Of a stretch of DNA of 64,000 bases, positions 25,525 to 35,245 are shown piece by piece. The DNA lies in the NCBI RefSeq assembly GCF_027214025.1, contig NZ_JAPWHB010000003.1:1-64000 (forward strand), read 5' to 3'. The notes below the pieces were generated by a model that worked only from the letters and a program-made list of their open reading frames with translations, was not told the origin of the DNA and did no database searches. Positions within the stretch are counted from its first letter, which is position 1; the number at the start of each line of letters is the position of its first letter. Origin of the DNA: Parahoeflea alexandrii. Lineage in GTDB: Bacteria > Pseudomonadota > Alphaproteobacteria > Rhizobiales > Rhizobiaceae. Both the position numbers and the translations under genes were made by a program.

Positions 25525-26670
25525 TTAGTAGCCGCGCTGGACGCGGCCGAATTCCTTCGACCAGTCCGCCTCGTTGCCGTTCCAGTAGGCCGGATTGGCA
25601 AAGGTCAGGCCGGCAAGCGTGCCGGTCGGATCGAAGGCGGGAAGTTTCGGAATCTTGGTGCCAAGATCGACCTTGGTCGGATCGAGCGCCGGCGGATAGC
25701 TCTGGCCTTCGGCCACGGCAATCGAGGTATCCTTGTCGAGCATGAAGTTGAGCAGTTCCTCGCAGGCCGCCATCGGGCTGCCTCTCAACACGAACAGGCA
25801 TTCCTGCCAGCCGAACCCGTTCGGCGGATCGTAGTAGCCGATGTCGTGGCCCTGTTCCTGCAGCGCGTAGATGCGGCCAGACCAGCCCTCGGTGACGTGG
25901 ATTTCCTCCTCGGCCAGGAGGCTCATCAGCTCCGCGCCGGACGCCCAGTATTTCAGCGCCAGGTCGCGGTGCTTGCGCACGGCGTCCCACGCGGCTTCGG
26001 TGTCCGTGATGTTGTTGGGATCCTGTCCGGTCTGCAACGCCGCGTACCACATGCGGGTGCGCCAGTCGCTCCAGCCGCCGATCTTGCCCTTGTATTTCTC
26101 GTCGATGAGGATCTTTGCGCCCTTTTCCTTCATCTCCTCGTCGGAGATGAACTTGCGGTTATAGGCAAGACCCGTGGTGCCGTAATCGTAGGGCGCGGCA
26201 CTGAGGCTGTCGGGCGTAATCGTCTTGAAGGCGTTCATCAGCGCCGGCATGACATTGGCCATGTTCGGAATGTTGGCGACGTTGAGTTCGCTGGTCAGGT
26301 CGAAGCTGGCGTAGCGGGCATAATCGAACACGCCTGACAAATGGGCGATGTTGTATTCGCCGGGCTGGCTTGCGCGCACCAGCGCGAGATACTCGTCGCC
26401 GCCCGGGAAGGTGCCGTCGATGACCTTGATGCCAGTCTTTTCGGTGTAGGGATCGAAGGCATATTTGCGGAAGGCTTCCGACACGACGCCGCCCCAACCG
26501 TCAAAGCGGACCTGGCTGACATCGGCCGCGGCAAAGGCCTGCCGGGCAAACGGCATCTGCAGGCCATAGGCAGCGCCGGCGGCGCCAAGCAGGCCAAAGA
26601 AATTGCGGCGGCTGATATCGCCGTTCTGGAACCGCTCGCGCAGTCGTTCATAGCGTCTTGTGTCGTCCAT
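25525..26670 (-). CDS. Polyamine-type ABC transporter substrate-binding protein (PotD-like), Tat signal
   Basis: 381 aa from MDDTRRYER; TGGAG lies six bases before this ATG. The longer frame only reads through the permease gene. The N-terminus has a twin-arginine signal, SRRNFFG, followed by a hydrophobic stretch and FAAADV, so the receptor is exported folded. The mature protein fits the PotD/PotF family (YEKTGIKVIDG, NIAHLSGVFDY, VTEGWSGRIYALQ). Ligands in the family are polyamines, opines and related cations. It captures the operon substrate in the periplasm. Confidence 0.88.
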   Translation of the reverse strand: MDDTRRYERLRERFQNGDISRRNFFGLLGAAGAAYGLQMPFARQAFAAADVSQVRFDGWGGVVSEAFRKYAFDPYTEKTGIKVIDGTFPGGDEYLALVRASQPGEYNIAHLSGVFDYARYASFDLTSELNVANIPNMANVMPALMNAFKTITPDSLSAAPYDYGTTGLAYNRKFISDEEMKEKGAKILIDEKYKGKIGGWSDWRTRMWYAALQTGQDPNNITDTEAAWDAVRKHRDLALKYWASGAELMSLLAEEEIHVTEGWSGRIYALQEQGHDIGYYDPPNGFGWQECLFVLRGSPMAACEELLNFMLDKDTSIAVAEGQSYPPALDPTKVDLGTKIPKLPAFDPTGTLAGLTFANPAYWNGNEADWSKEFGRVQRGY

Positions 26671-26705
26671 CTTGTTCTCCATCTGGTTCAGGTTCACTTG
26701 GCGGT

Positions 26706-27491
26706 TTACCCACCGCTTCTTGTTGCAAGGCTTCGGGCGATCGCCGCGCCAATCAGCGGCAGCCCGACCGTCAGCACGATCATGACCGTGCCAAGAGCGT
26801 TGATCTCGGGAGAGATCGAATTGCGCAGCATCGAGAAGATCTGCGTCGGCACGGTCTCGATCCCGCCCGGCTTCCAGAACAGCGTCCCGGTGATGTCGTC
26901 GAAGCTGATGGTGAAGGCGAACAGGCCGCCCGCCGCGACCGCCGGCATCAGCAGCGGCAGCGTGATCGCGAAAAAGGTCTGCATCGGCGAGGCGCCGAGG
27001 CTGAGCGCCGCCTCCTCGACATCGCGCTTGATGCTGACCAGCCGGGCCTGCACCACCAGGATGACGAAGGGCAGCGTGAAAATGACATGGCCGGCGAGCA
27101 GCAGCGTGAAGCTCTTGCCGATATCGAGGAAATTGAGAAACAGGAGCAGCGCCACCGCCAACACCACTTCCGGCACCAGGATCGGCGCGATCAGCAGCGT
27201 GGTGATCAGGTTGCGGCCCGGAATCTTGTATCGCACCAGAGCCAGACTGGCCAATACTCCGAGTACGGTCGAAATCACCGCCGTCATCAGGCCGAGAACG
27301 ATCGAGGTCCGGAAGGCGCGCATGATCGCGCCGTTGTTCCACAACACCTCGAACCAGCGGGTCGACAGGCCGGTCATCGGGAAACTGCCGAACTGGTTGG
27401 CGTTGAACGACAACAGCACCACCACCGCGATCGGCAGGAACATGAACAGGTAGACCAGGATCGTGTAGGTGCGGATCAGACGCCAACCCAT
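26706..27491 (-). CDS. ABC transporter permease (PotC-like)
   Basis: 261 aa from MGWRLIRTY, overlapping the PotB-like stop by one base (TGATG). Six hydrophobic segments, with the ATPase-contacting EAA loop in EEAALSLGASPMQTFFAITLPLLMP. The FDDITGTLF segment near residue 205 is characteristic of PotC-type permeases. Membrane half of the importer. Confidence 0.92.
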   Translation of the reverse strand: MGWRLIRTYTILVYLFMFLPIAVVVLLSFNANQFGSFPMTGLSTRWFEVLWNNGAIMRAFRTSIVLGLMTAVISTVLGVLASLALVRYKIPGRNLITTLLIAPILVPEVVLAVALLLFLNFLDIGKSFTLLLAGHVIFTLPFVILVVQARLVSIKRDVEEAALSLGASPMQTFFAITLPLLMPAVAAGGLFAFTISFDDITGTLFWKPGGIETVPTQIFSMLRNSISPEINALGTVMIVLTVGLPLIGAAIARSLATRSGG

Positions 27492-28357
27492 CAGCCAAGC
27501 CCCTTCGCCAGTTGCGCCATGCCGAGATAGCGGTTGTAGATCAGCACCAGGACGCCGAGGACTGCGAGCAGCAGCAGCGAAAGGGCTGAGCCGAGCGGCC
27601 AGTTGAGCTGGCGGATGATGGCCTCGTAGACAAGGTTGGCAAACATCGCGTCGCGCGGCCCGCCGAGGATGACCGGGGTGATGTAGGTGCCCGCGGCGAG
27701 GACGAAGCAGAGCAGCCCGCCGGCGGCGAGGCCCGGCAGCGACAGCGGCAGCGTGACCTGCAGGAAGCCCTGCCAGCGCGTCGCTCCCAGCGAGGATGCC
27801 GCGTCTTCGAGATTGGTGTCGATGCCGTCGAGGCTCACGAAAACATTGAGAACCATGAAGGGCAGCAGGAAATGGGTGAGGCCGAGGATCACGGTGGTCT
27901 CGTTGTAGAGCATCTGGATCGGCTCGTTGATGAGACCGAGCCAGATCAGCGCCGAATTGAGCGCCCCGGAGACGCCGAGAATGTTGATCCAGCTCATCGT
28001 GCGAATGATGTAGCTGATCCAGAACGGCAGCATCAGAAGCACGAGAAGCACCATCTTGTTGCCCCTGGACCGGGCGATAAAATAGGCCGCCGGATAACCA
28101 AGAAGCGCACAGGCGACGGTGGTTATGGCGGCAATCTTGAGGGTGTTGAGCAGGATGTCGCGATAGAAGGGATCGGTCAGCGTTTCCTGCCAGTTGTCGA
28201 GAAAGAAGCCAGGCGTGTCGGCGCCGGCCGCGCTCTTGAGCCAGAACGAATAGACGACGATGAACACCAGCGGCACGATCAGCAGCAGGCCAATCGCCGT
28301 CAGTGCCGGCGTCAGCAATATCCAAGGCTGTCGCGCCTCGCGTTGCTCGATGCTCAT
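27491..28357 (-). CDS. ABC transporter permease (PotB-like)
   Basis: 288 aa, six hydrophobic segments, with EDAASSLGATRWQGFLQVTLPLSLPG as the EAA loop and MLPFWISYIIRTMSW, a PotB-type stretch. First gene of the ten-ORF operon, divergent from the LysR gene at 28466, so its promoter lies in 28358-28465. Confidence 0.92.
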   Translation of the reverse strand: MSIEQREARQPWILLTPALTAIGLLLIVPLVFIVVYSFWLKSAAGADTPGFFLDNWQETLTDPFYRDILLNTLKIAAITTVACALLGYPAAYFIARSRGNKMVLLVLLMLPFWISYIIRTMSWINILGVSGALNSALIWLGLINEPIQMLYNETTVILGLTHFLLPFMVLNVFVSLDGIDTNLEDAASSLGATRWQGFLQVTLPLSLPGLAAGGLLCFVLAAGTYITPVILGGPRDAMFANLVYEAIIRQLNWPLGSALSLLLLAVLGVLVLIYNRYLGMAQLAKGLG

Positions 28358-28429
28358 GTTCCCAACGCTCCCCGGCGTCTTTTTGTTGGGATCATGATGT
28401 TGGCTTAATTTACATTGATCAAATAGATA

Positions 28430-28459
28430 ATTGATATTCCGAGCATTGATGATATCAAT
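28430..28459. promoter_or_regulatory. LysR operator: perfect inverted repeat
   Basis: ATTGATAT at 28430-28437 and ATATCAAT at 28452-28459 are perfect inverted repeats with a 14-bp spacer, in the AT-rich divergent region. The repeat ends 6 bp before the LysR start, the same arrangement seen at 18387-18422. Likely autoregulatory and activating site. Confidence 0.55.
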
Positions 28460-28465
28460 AATGAA

Positions 28466-29425
28466 ATGACCAGCCTCACTCCACCCGAACGATTGGCCCG
28501 TGATCTTGACTGGAATCTGCTGCGCACATTCCTCGTGCTTGCCGATTCCCGCTCGGTCACGGAAGCAGCGGAACGCCTGAGTTTGAAGCAGCCGACCGTC
28601 TCAAGCGCGCTCAAGCGGCTCGAGGACCGGCTCGGCAAACGGCTTATCAACCGCAAGCCCGGGCGGTTCGAGCTCACCGCCGCCGGCCGGCTTCTTTATG
28701 ACGAGGCAATCGATATCCACGGCGCCATCCTTCGGCTTGGCACGGCGATCAGGGATGTCGAAGACGAGGTCAGCGGCCATGTCCGCATCGTCATGGCGAG
28801 CCACGTCATCAGCCCCCTGTTCGACCAGACGCTGAACAAGTTCCACAAGGATCACCCGCGTGCCACCCTGTCGATCGAGGCGATGGCAAGCCGCAGCGCC
28901 TTGACGGCGGTTGCCGCGCGGCGCGCCTCGCTGGCCATTTGCCTGGTCATGGACCGAAGCCCGCAACTGGAGTACCGGCGCCTGTTCCGCGAGTATTTCG
29001 GCCTGTTCTGCGGGCCTACCCATCCGCTCTACGGCCGCGAAGGCGTGACCATTGCCGATCTCGCCGGCCATTCATCGGTCAGCTTCGTCACCGACCAGAT
29101 GGATGACGCGCTCAGGCCGGTGGCGCAGATGCGGGCCGAGGCGCAGCTCGATGCCCGCATTGTCGGTACGTCGCCGAATCTCGAGGAGGTGCGGCGGATG
29201 ATCATGGCCGGTCTCGGCATCGGCCCGTTGCCGCTGCACGTGGTGCGCGAGGACGTGGAGCGCGGGCGGCTCTGGCGGCTGCCGCCCTATGAGGCCCCCC
29301 CGGCCATCGATGTGCATGTGGTCTGGAACCCGCATGCCAAGCACAACCGCGCGGAAGCTGCCATGCTGACCGGCCTGACCGATCTGATCGCCCGCACCCC
29401 GATGGAAGAGCGCATCTACAATTAA
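28466..29425 (+). CDS. LysR-family transcriptional regulator
   Basis: 319 aa. The winged helix-turn-helix starts near residue 15 (LDWNLLRTFLVLADSRSVT, LKQPTVSSALKRLEDRLG) and the effector domain follows. No Shine-Dalgarno is seen; an abortive ATGAAATGA sits directly before the start, so the message may be leaderless or poorly translated. It is divergent from the Pot/BKACE operon and is its likely regulator. Confidence 0.9.
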   Translation: MTSLTPPERLARDLDWNLLRTFLVLADSRSVTEAAERLSLKQPTVSSALKRLEDRLGKRLINRKPGRFELTAAGRLLYDEAIDIHGAILRLGTAIRDVEDEVSGHVRIVMASHVISPLFDQTLNKFHKDHPRATLSIEAMASRSALTAVAARRASLAICLVMDRSPQLEYRRLFREYFGLFCGPTHPLYGREGVTIADLAGHSSVSFVTDQMDDALRPVAQMRAEAQLDARIVGTSPNLEEVRRMIMAGLGIGPLPLHVVREDVERGRLWRLPPYEAPPAIDVHVVWNPHAKHNRAEAAMLTGLTDLIARTPMEERIYN

Positions 29426-29453
29426 GCTGTGTGTTCCGGTGTGACACTTACCC

Positions 29454-29498
29454 GGGAGTGCCCGGAGACCGGATCGGCTCCTGCGAACCGGCACTCCC
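29454..29498. terminator. Hairpin between convergent genes
   Basis: GGGAGTGCC at 29454-29462 pairs with GGCACTCCC at 29490-29498 over a 27-nt loop. It lies between the LysR stop and the permease stop. The stem is long but the loop is large and there is no T-run, so a bidirectional terminator is only probable. Confidence 0.4.
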
Positions 29499-29507
29499 AA
29501 ATGGGAT

Positions 29508-30326
29508 TCAGGTCCTGACGATGAAGCCCCTGGCGATATGGTTCCTGACGAAATAGATGACGGCAAGTCCGGGGATCAGTGACACAAGCGTCATTGCCAT
29601 GACCAGGCCGATATCGGTTCTAAACCCGTAGAGCGAACTGATGGCCATCGTGATCGGCTTGCCGGCAGTGACTGTCAGGATGCGCGCGAAGACAACCTCG
29701 ACCCACGAGAACATGAAGCAGAAGAAGGCGGCGACACCGACGCCGGGCGCAATCAGCGGCAGCAGTTGCCTGAGGAAGAAGCGCGGCAGGGAATAGCCAT
29801 CGAGGAACGCGGTTTCATCGAGTTCCCGTGGAACCGCGGAAATGAAGCTTTCCAGGATCCAGATGGCGATGGGGATGTTGAAGACACAATGCACCAGCGC
29901 GATCCCGACGGGCGAATTCACCAGGCCGACCTTGGCAAACAGGATGAAGACCGGAAGCGTCAGCACGACCGGCGGGGTGATCCTGAACGCAATCAGCAGC
30001 AGGAAGAGATGCCTGTCTCCGACAAACCGGTAGCGCGCTATGGCATAGGCCGCGGGAACCGCGACGAGGATCGTTATGACCACATTCAAGGTGACATAGA
30101 TCACCGAGTTGACGATCGAGCCCGACAGCAACGGCGACGCGACGATGTTCTGGAAGTTGATGGTGCTGAACTGCCCCTGGACGATGCCGTCTCGCGGCAG
30201 CGTGGAGGTGAAGCTCAGGATGAGCATCTGCAGGAACGGCAGCAGGATGAAGCCGGCGATGGCCGCCAGGAACAAGGCTGCCATCCAGGCTCTAAATCGG
30301 CTGGCTCGTGACGTGGCGCGCACCAT
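29508..30326 (-). CDS. ABC transporter permease, MalG/GlpQ-like (second copy)
   Basis: 272 aa with six hydrophobic segments and an EAA-type loop in DETAFLDGYSLPRFFLRQLLPLIAPG. It is plainly a paralogue of the GlpQ-like permease at 33451 (shared FFCFMFSWVE and VIYFVRN-IA). Its start touches the stop of the permease at 30326, forming a pair. No ATPase or receptor gene accompanies the pair, so it either shares GlpS/GlpT and GlpV or is an orphan half-transporter. Confidence 0.88.
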   Translation of the reverse strand: MVRATSRASRFRAWMAALFLAAIAGFILLPFLQMLILSFTSTLPRDGIVQGQFSTINFQNIVASPLLSGSIVNSVIYVTLNVVITILVAVPAAYAIARYRFVGDRHLFLLLIAFRITPPVVLTLPVFILFAKVGLVNSPVGIALVHCVFNIPIAIWILESFISAVPRELDETAFLDGYSLPRFFLRQLLPLIAPGVGVAAFFCFMFSWVEVVFARILTVTAGKPITMAISSLYGFRTDIGLVMAMTLVSLIPGLAVIYFVRNHIARGFIVRT

Positions 30327-31219
30327 CAGCGATCACCCTGCTGTGTCTCGTTCTGCCTGGCGTTCATGACGGTCTTGAATGCCCAGGCAATCGACAGGAT
30401 GATTACGAAATAGATGATCGAGCGTGCCGCCGCAGGCCCGTAGTTGAAGGCGGCGATTTCCTCGCCCAGATCGAGCGACAGGAACGTGGTCTTGTGATCC
30501 GGACCGCCGGCGTTGACGCGAAATGCCTCGGTGTAGATCATGAAGCTGTCCATGAACCGGAGCAGCAGCGCCATCATCAGCACGCCGCTCATCTTCGGCA
30601 GTTCCAGAAAGCGGAAGACCTGCAGGCGCGACGCCCCGTCGATCGCCGCGGCCTGATAATAGGCCGGGGAAATGGTGGAAAGGCTGGAATAGCACAGGAT
30701 GACCACCAGTCCGATCCAGTGCCAGGTGTCCATCACGACGAGCAGAATCCATGTGTGAATGGCGTTGAACTTGTAGCCGAGCTCAAGGCCGAGCAGCGCC
30801 AGCGCGCGGCCGCCGAAGCCTGCGTCACTGCCGATGAAGCTGACCCACATCGAGGGCACGGTGTTCCAGGGCACCATCAGGGGAAGCGCCAGGATCATCA
30901 GCATGGCCGTCCTGAACTGGCCCTGCCGCGGCAGCAGCAGGGCGATGTAGATGCCAAGCGGAATCTGGATCGACAGTACGATCATCGAGAACAGCAGGCT
31001 GCGCCCCAGGCTGTGCAGAAACCGTTCTGAGGAGAGGATGTCGCGATACCATTCCGTGCCAACCCAGAAGCGGCTTTCGAGCGTGAAGATATCGAAGAAC
31101 GAATAGTTGAAGATCGTCACCAGCGGCAGCACGCCGACAAAGGCGAGCACGCACAGTGCCGGCATCACCAGCCACCAGGCCGCATTGGATCTTGTTCTGG
31201 ACTGTGTGGAACTGGTCAA
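30326..31219 (-). CDS. ABC transporter permease, MalF/GlpP-like (second copy)
   Basis: 297 aa from a TTG at 31219; no ATG or clear ribosome-binding site is available in frame, so the start is uncertain. Six hydrophobic segments; YYQAAAIDGASRLQVFRFLELP is the EAA loop. It is a paralogue of the GlpP-like permease at 34356 (shared WVGTEW/WAGTEW, SIQIPLGI/SIEIPLGI and LLRFMDSFMIYTE). Separated from glpV by an intrinsic terminator. Confidence 0.85.
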   Translation of the reverse strand: MTSSTQSRTRSNAAWWLVMPALCVLAFVGVLPLVTIFNYSFFDIFTLESRFWVGTEWYRDILSSERFLHSLGRSLLFSMIVLSIQIPLGIYIALLLPRQGQFRTAMLMILALPLMVPWNTVPSMWVSFIGSDAGFGGRALALLGLELGYKFNAIHTWILLVVMDTWHWIGLVVILCYSSLSTISPAYYQAAAIDGASRLQVFRFLELPKMSGVLMMALLLRFMDSFMIYTEAFRVNAGGPDHKTTFLSLDLGEEIAAFNYGPAAARSIIYFVIILSIAWAFKTVMNARQNETQQGDR

Positions 31220-31295
31220 ATCACGAAACCGGTCATGTCATGTCTGCGGCACTGTAGAACTTGCGATCGATAGCGGGCAATTGTCGGCCAGCCCC

Positions 31296-31330
31296 GAAAA
31301 ACAGGGGCCAGAACGGTGTGTTCCGGCCCC
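31296..31330 (-). terminator. Rho-independent terminator after glpV
   Basis: On the minus strand GGGGCC-G-GAAC and GTTC-T-GGCCCC form a stem of ten pairs with one mismatch and a five-base loop (31304-31330). It is followed by TGTTTTT (31296-31303). It lies 39 bp past the glpV stop and should end most glp transcripts before the second permease pair. Confidence 0.75.
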
Positions 31331-31368
31331 CTTTATGTTCAGCCAGATGCAGGCAGGTTCCCGAGAGC

Positions 31369-33087
31369 TTATTGCCAGCTCTTGATCAGCTCGTCATAGG
31401 AGACGGTCTTGGGCTCTTCGTCCTCGTTTTCGAGCTTCGGATAGGGCGCACCCGGCTGTTCCAGCCAGTAGGAAGCTTCCCGTGGCTCGTTCATCTTCGG
31501 GCCGATGTCGCCCTGGACGCCTGCACGCTCAAGACGCTCCATGACCTTTTCCTGCGCTTCGCAGAGGCTGTCGAGGGCTTCCTGAGCGGTCTTGGCGCCG
31601 GACATGGCGTCACCGATGTTCTGCCACCACAGCTGAGCCAGCTTCGGATAGTCAGGAACGTTGGTGCCGGTAGGGGACCACTGAACGCGCGCCGGCGAAC
31701 GGTAGAACTCGATCAGGCCGCCGAGCTTGTCGGCGCGCTCGGTGAAGTGATCCGAGTTGATCGTCGATTCACGGATGAAGGTGAGACCGACATCGGACTT
31801 CTTCAGGTCAACCGTCTTGGAGGTGACGAACTGGGCGTAGAGCCATGCGGCCTTGGCCCGGTCGACGGGGGTCGACTTCATCAGCGTCCAGGAACCGGCG
31901 TCCTGATAGCCAACCTTCTGGCCTTCCTTCCAGTAAACGCCGTGCGGAGAAGGCGCCATGCGCCACTTCGGCGTGCCATCCTCGTTCATGACCGGAAGAC
32001 CCGGCTCGACGGTCGCCGCGGTAAAGGCGGTGTACCAGAACATCTGCTGGGCGACATTGCCCTGGGCGGGGATCGGGCCGGCTTCACCGAAGGTCATGCC
32101 TGCGGCTTCCGGCGGGGAGTACTTCTTCAGCCAGTCGATTGCCTTCTCGACGGCATAGACGGCTGCCGGCGCGTTGGTGGCGCCGCCGCGGGTTACGCAG
32201 GAACCCACGGGCTGCGAGTTTTCGTTCACCCGAATGCCCCATTCGTCGACCGGAAGGCCGTTGGGCTCGCCAACGTCGCCCATGCCGGCCATCGACATCC
32301 ACGCATCGGTGTAGCGCCAGCCGAGCGAGGGGTCCTTCTTGCCGTAGTCCATGTTGCCATAGACCGCACCGGTGACGCCCAGGTGCGACAGATCGCGGCC
32401 GGTGAAGAACTCGGCGATGTCTTCGTAAGCCGACCAGTTCACCGGAACGCCCAGGTCGTAGCCGTACTTGGCCTTGAAGTCGGCCTTGTTCTTCTCGTCG
32501 TTGAACCAGTCATAGCGGAACCAGTAAAGGTTCGCGAACTGCTGGGTCGGCAGCTGGTAGAGCTTGCCGTCGGGACCGGTGGTGAAGGACGTTCCGATAA
32601 AATCGGCGACATCGAGCGTCGGGCTGGTGACGTCGGCGCCTTCGCCGGCCATCCAGTCGGTCAGGTTGCGGACCTGCTGGTAGCGCCAGTGGGTGCCGAT
32701 CAGGTCGGAGTCATTGACGTAGCCGTCATAGATGTTCTCGCCCGACTGCATCTGGGTCTGCAGCTTTTCAACCACATCGCCTTCGCCGATCAGGTCATGG
32801 GTGACCTTGATGCCGGTGATCGCGGTGAATGCCGGGGCAAGCACCTTGGATTCATATTCATGCGTGGCGATGGTTTCCGACACCACCTTGATCTCCATGC
32901 CCGCGAACGGCTTGGCGGCATTGATGAAGAACTCCATCTCGGCCTTCTGATCGGCTTCCGAAAGAACCGAAAGTCCGCCGATTTCCTCCGCCAGGAATTT
33001 TTCCGCGGCAGCCATGTCGGCATGGGCGGAGCCCGTGGCCAACATGATCGCGGCGCATGCCGTCGTGTTCAGTAGCAGATTTCGCAT
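31369..33087 (-). CDS. glpV: Glycerol ABC transporter substrate-binding protein GlpV
   Basis: 572 aa, unusually large for a receptor but normal for rhizobial GlpV. AGGGAGG precedes the ATG, and a Sec signal peptide ends SAHA-DM near residue 24. Mature motifs: YDGYVNDSDLIGTHWRYQQ, GKLYQLPTQQFANLYWFRYDW and QDAGSWTLMKSTPVDRAKAAWLYA. Rhizobial glp loci import glycerol by this ABC system instead of the GlpF channel. Last gene of glpDSTPQUV here, with a strong terminator after it. Confidence 0.9.
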   Translation of the reverse strand: MRNLLLNTTACAAIMLATGSAHADMAAAEKFLAEEIGGLSVLSEADQKAEMEFFINAAKPFAGMEIKVVSETIATHEYESKVLAPAFTAITGIKVTHDLIGEGDVVEKLQTQMQSGENIYDGYVNDSDLIGTHWRYQQVRNLTDWMAGEGADVTSPTLDVADFIGTSFTTGPDGKLYQLPTQQFANLYWFRYDWFNDEKNKADFKAKYGYDLGVPVNWSAYEDIAEFFTGRDLSHLGVTGAVYGNMDYGKKDPSLGWRYTDAWMSMAGMGDVGEPNGLPVDEWGIRVNENSQPVGSCVTRGGATNAPAAVYAVEKAIDWLKKYSPPEAAGMTFGEAGPIPAQGNVAQQMFWYTAFTAATVEPGLPVMNEDGTPKWRMAPSPHGVYWKEGQKVGYQDAGSWTLMKSTPVDRAKAAWLYAQFVTSKTVDLKKSDVGLTFIRESTINSDHFTERADKLGGLIEFYRSPARVQWSPTGTNVPDYPKLAQLWWQNIGDAMSGAKTAQEALDSLCEAQEKVMERLERAGVQGDIGPKMNEPREASYWLEQPGAPYPKLENEDEEPKTVSYDELIKSWQ

Positions 33088-33157
33088 ATTATCCTCCCTT
33101 TAAAGACTATGCGCGTCCAAGAGATGCAGAAGATCCACATCTCCATTTCGATCGGAA

Positions 33158-33439
33158 TCAGACTGTTCGAAACACGCCAACGGCGTAGACCAGAGAGATT
33201 CCAAGTGCCCACCACAGATTGGGTCCGACCAGACCCAGCCATGCGAGATGGATGAAGGCGCTGCCAAGCAGCGATATGAAAAGGCGGTCGCCGCGGGTTG
33301 TCTCGAACCGCAGGATTCCGACCCGCGGGTTGCCGCCCGGCGAGAAATACTCCCAGACGCCCATGGCGATCAGCAGCCCGGCGAGACACACCCAGAAGAG
33401 GCTTGTGGGCAGGGTCCAGGCCATCCATGACAGGTCCAT
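33158..33439 (-). CDS. glpU: Small membrane protein GlpU (DUF2160)
   Basis: 93 aa from MDLSWMAWT, with GGAGGA upstream. Three hydrophobic segments and the family stretch FETTRGDRLFISLLGSAFIHLAW. DUF2160 proteins are found between permease and receptor genes of glycerol ABC loci, exactly as here. The precise role in transport is not known. Confidence 0.88.
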   Translation of the reverse strand: MDLSWMAWTLPTSLFWVCLAGLLIAMGVWEYFSPGGNPRVGILRFETTRGDRLFISLLGSAFIHLAWLGLVGPNLWWALGISLVYAVGVFRTV

Positions 33440-33450
33440 GATCTTCCTCC

Positions 33451-34355
33451 CTATACCCGGCCCAGGGCAAAGCCCTTGGCGATGTAGTTGCGAACGAAAT
33501 AGATCACCAGCGCGCCGGGAATGATGGTCAGCACGCCGGCGGCGGCGAGCACGCCCCAGTCGACGCCGGAGGCGCCCACTGTGCGGGTCATGATCGCCGA
33601 GATCGGCTTGGCGTCCGTGGTGGTCAGCGTGCGCGCGATCAGCAGTTCCACCCACGAGAACATGAAGCAGAAGAAGGCGGCGACGCCGATGCCCGATGCG
33701 ATCAGCGGCATGAAGATCCTGACGAAGAACTTCGGGAACGAATAGCCGTCGATATAGGCGGTCTCGTCGATCTCCTTGGGCACGCCGGACATGAAGCCCT
33801 CAAGGATCCACACCGCCAGCGGCACATTGAACAGGCAGTGGGCCAGCGCCACGGCGATGTGCGTGTCGATCAGGCCGAAGGCGGAATAGAGCTGGAAGAA
33901 CGGCAGCACGAACACCGCGGCCGGCGCCATGCGGTTGGACAGCAGCCAGAAGAACATGTGCTTGTCGCCCAAGAACCGGTAGCGCGAGAAGGCGTAGGCC
34001 GCAGGCAAGGCCGCGCAGATCGAAATCACCGTGTTCATGCCGACATAGATCAGCGAGTTGATGTAGCCCGAATACCAGGACTCGTCGGTGAAGATCACGG
34101 TGTAATTGTGCAGGGTCGGCTCGGCCGGGAACAGCGTGAATGTCGACAGGATTTCCTGGTTGGTCTTGAAGCTCATGTTGATGAGCCAGTAGATCGGCAG
34201 CATCAGGAAGAAGATGTAGAGGCCGGGCACCAGCCAGCGGGTGACGCTCTTCCTGGCAAAACGATTGCTGGCCCGCACATTGCTCGTGTCGATGACGTTT
34301 CCGCGCTGGTTCATCCGAGCCTCGCTTGCGTCCATGGGGTTTGGCTGACCGCTCA

Positions 34356-34356
<1 letters not shown>
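33451..34356 (-). CDS. glpQ: Glycerol ABC transporter permease GlpQ
   Basis: 301 aa. Six hydrophobic segments after a 40-residue cytoplasmic N-terminus; EAA loop DETAYIDGYSFPKFFVRIFMPLIASG. A later internal ATG (residue 15, MNQRGNVID) is an alternative start. The start overlaps the glpP stop by one base (TAATG). With GlpP it forms the membrane channel of the glycerol importer. Confidence 0.9.
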
Positions 34357-35243
<887 letters not shown>

Positions 35244-35245
35244 CC

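Noticed and set aside
24121-26337. 738-codon open frame on the plus strand
   Set aside because: It lies antisense to the aminotransferase, PotA-like and PotD-like genes, has no family motif and results from the GC-rich codon bias of the real genes.
26671-27498. Apparent fusion of the PotD-like receptor to a long N-terminal extension
   Set aside because: The extension is the permease gene read in another frame; a Shine-Dalgarno and Tat signal mark the real start at 26670.
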